Assembly (NCBI GenBank): GCA_007135845.1 | Contig: SLIC01000047.1 | Span: 1 to 6,300 of the forward strand | Source: Candidatus Brevefilum sp. | Lineage (GTDB): Bacteria; Chloroflexota; Anaerolineae; Anaerolineales; Anaerolineaceae | DNA: 6,300 bases | Direction: 5' to 3' | Part shown: piece after piece, positions 5,876-6,300 of the stretch | Layout: each line of letters opens with the position of its first letter | Position numbering within the stretch: the stretch's first letter is position 1 | Position numbers and translations under genes: made by a program | Notes under the pieces: generated by a model | Seen by the model: the letters and a program-made list of their open reading frames with translations, nothing else | Told to the model about the DNA's origin: nothing | The model's database searches: none

Positions 5876-6300
5876 TTAGCCAGCTTTGATGTGATAACCA
5901 GGTTGGCGTCTCAAGGAAAAGATGTGCATCAAGTGCGTAATTGTATCAATGGCAATTCCAAGGTTGGCCAACCCCAGGATAACGTTAAAAATTGTATTGA
6001 CCTGCTGATTGAGGGTTTGTGCCGTTACATTCGATTCAAGATTTAGTGCTTGCATGATAGATGGATCAATGGTGATTATTGTTGGTCCGACAATGATGGC
6101 CACCAGTACACCAATTTTGAACAAATTGTTGATCACCATGGCGATTGATGCGGGCATGTCCCAATAGGCTTTGCGATTCAAATAGAGATTGATAGCTATC
6201 TCGAAAACGATAAACGCCGTAATCCAGGGGATATAGCGAAGAAAGTTATCGTTCAGAATGGGGGTCGATACCCAACCTGTCTCACCTAAAAAGTAGATGC
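5876..6300 (-). CDS. Multi-helix membrane protein, C-terminal part (runs off right edge)
   Basis: The minus-strand frame is open from the right edge to TAA at 5878-5876, giving 140 visible residues; the N-terminus is outside the window. Three hydrophobic helices can be seen: YIPWITAFIVFEIAINLYL, then a loop YLNRKAYWDMP, then IAMVINNLFKIGVLVAIIVGP, an extracellular or periplasmic-looking loop with LNLESNVTAQTLNQQ, and TIFNVILGLANLGIAIDTI followed by a short basic tail (SLRRQPGYHIKAG). A TTG at 6181 could start a 101-residue protein, but the frame upstream encodes an obvious membrane helix, so this is an internal codon. From memory the arrangement recalls the membrane C-terminus of chloroflexal HAAS/permease-prefix-type proteins, but this is a weak recollection and the function is unknown. 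No ribosome site or promoter can be judged. Confidence 0.75.
   Translation of the reverse strand, partial: IYFLGETGWVSTPILNDNFLRYIPWITAFIVFEIAINLYLNRKAYWDMPASIAMVINNLFKIGVLVAIIVGPTIITIDPSIMQALNLESNVTAQTLNQQVNTIFNVILGLANLGIAIDTITHLMHIFSLRRQPGYHIKAG

Noticed and set aside
5876..6181. Complete 101-residue gene from a TTG at 6181
   Set aside because: The frame stays open upstream to the right edge and encodes another clear membrane helix, so this is the end of a longer gene.
1..6300. Mobile element, CRISPR array, tRNA or rRNA, defence genes
   Set aside because: No transposase, integrase, terminal repeats, spaced direct repeats, cloverleaf or ribosomal RNA stretch was seen. The genes are housekeeping or membrane genes with similar base composition.

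Overview
The window reads as ordinary bacterial chromosome of moderate GC with six protein-coding genes, two of them cut by the window edges, and no RNA gene, CRISPR array, insertion sequence or phage gene. Several traits recall Chloroflexota, perhaps Anaerolineae: the SLC45-like sugar-type MFS carrier, the actinobacterial/chloroflexal form of uridine kinase-like P-loop protein, and a small protein with a cysteine-rich single membrane helix behind an acidic proline-rich tail. That placement is recollection of family styles, not a search result.

Layout. From about 3150 down to 1, four genes lie head to tail on the minus strand: a uridine kinase-like P-loop kinase (2887-2198), a family I inorganic pyrophosphatase (2151-1537), the tRNA m1G37 methyltransferase TrmD (1459-695) and the N-terminal half of an MFS transporter (684-1, running off the left edge). 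Gaps are 46, 77 and 10 bp. The MFS Shine-Dalgarno follows one base after the trmD stop, so those two are probably co-transcribed. trmD also has its own well-spaced promoter, whose predicted start site is the A of its ATG, which predicts a leaderless mRNA. Diverging from the kinase across a 269-bp intergenic region is a full-length polyphosphate kinase PPK1 (3157-5304, plus). It converges on a small single-pass membrane protein (5695-5357, minus). After a 180-bp gap with hairpins and a TATAAT box, the window ends with the C-terminal part of a multi-helix membrane protein (minus, entering from the right edge).

Function. PPK1 stores phosphate from ATP as polyphosphate, the pyrophosphatase returns PPi to orthophosphate, and the neighbouring kinase probably phosphorylates a nucleoside or similar small molecule. 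This makes a loose phosphate/nucleotide neighbourhood, but shared control is inference. TrmD is the housekeeping reading-frame-maintenance methylase, here without its frequent rpsP/rimM/rplS neighbours in view.

Nothing here is clearly a new system. The points most worth a second look are: substitutions in PPK1 at the position matching E. coli Asn45 and at neighbouring N-terminal motif residues; a Gly-to-Ser change in the TrmD GRYEG motif; apparently leaderless starts for trmD and perhaps the kinase; and the uncharacterised small membrane protein.
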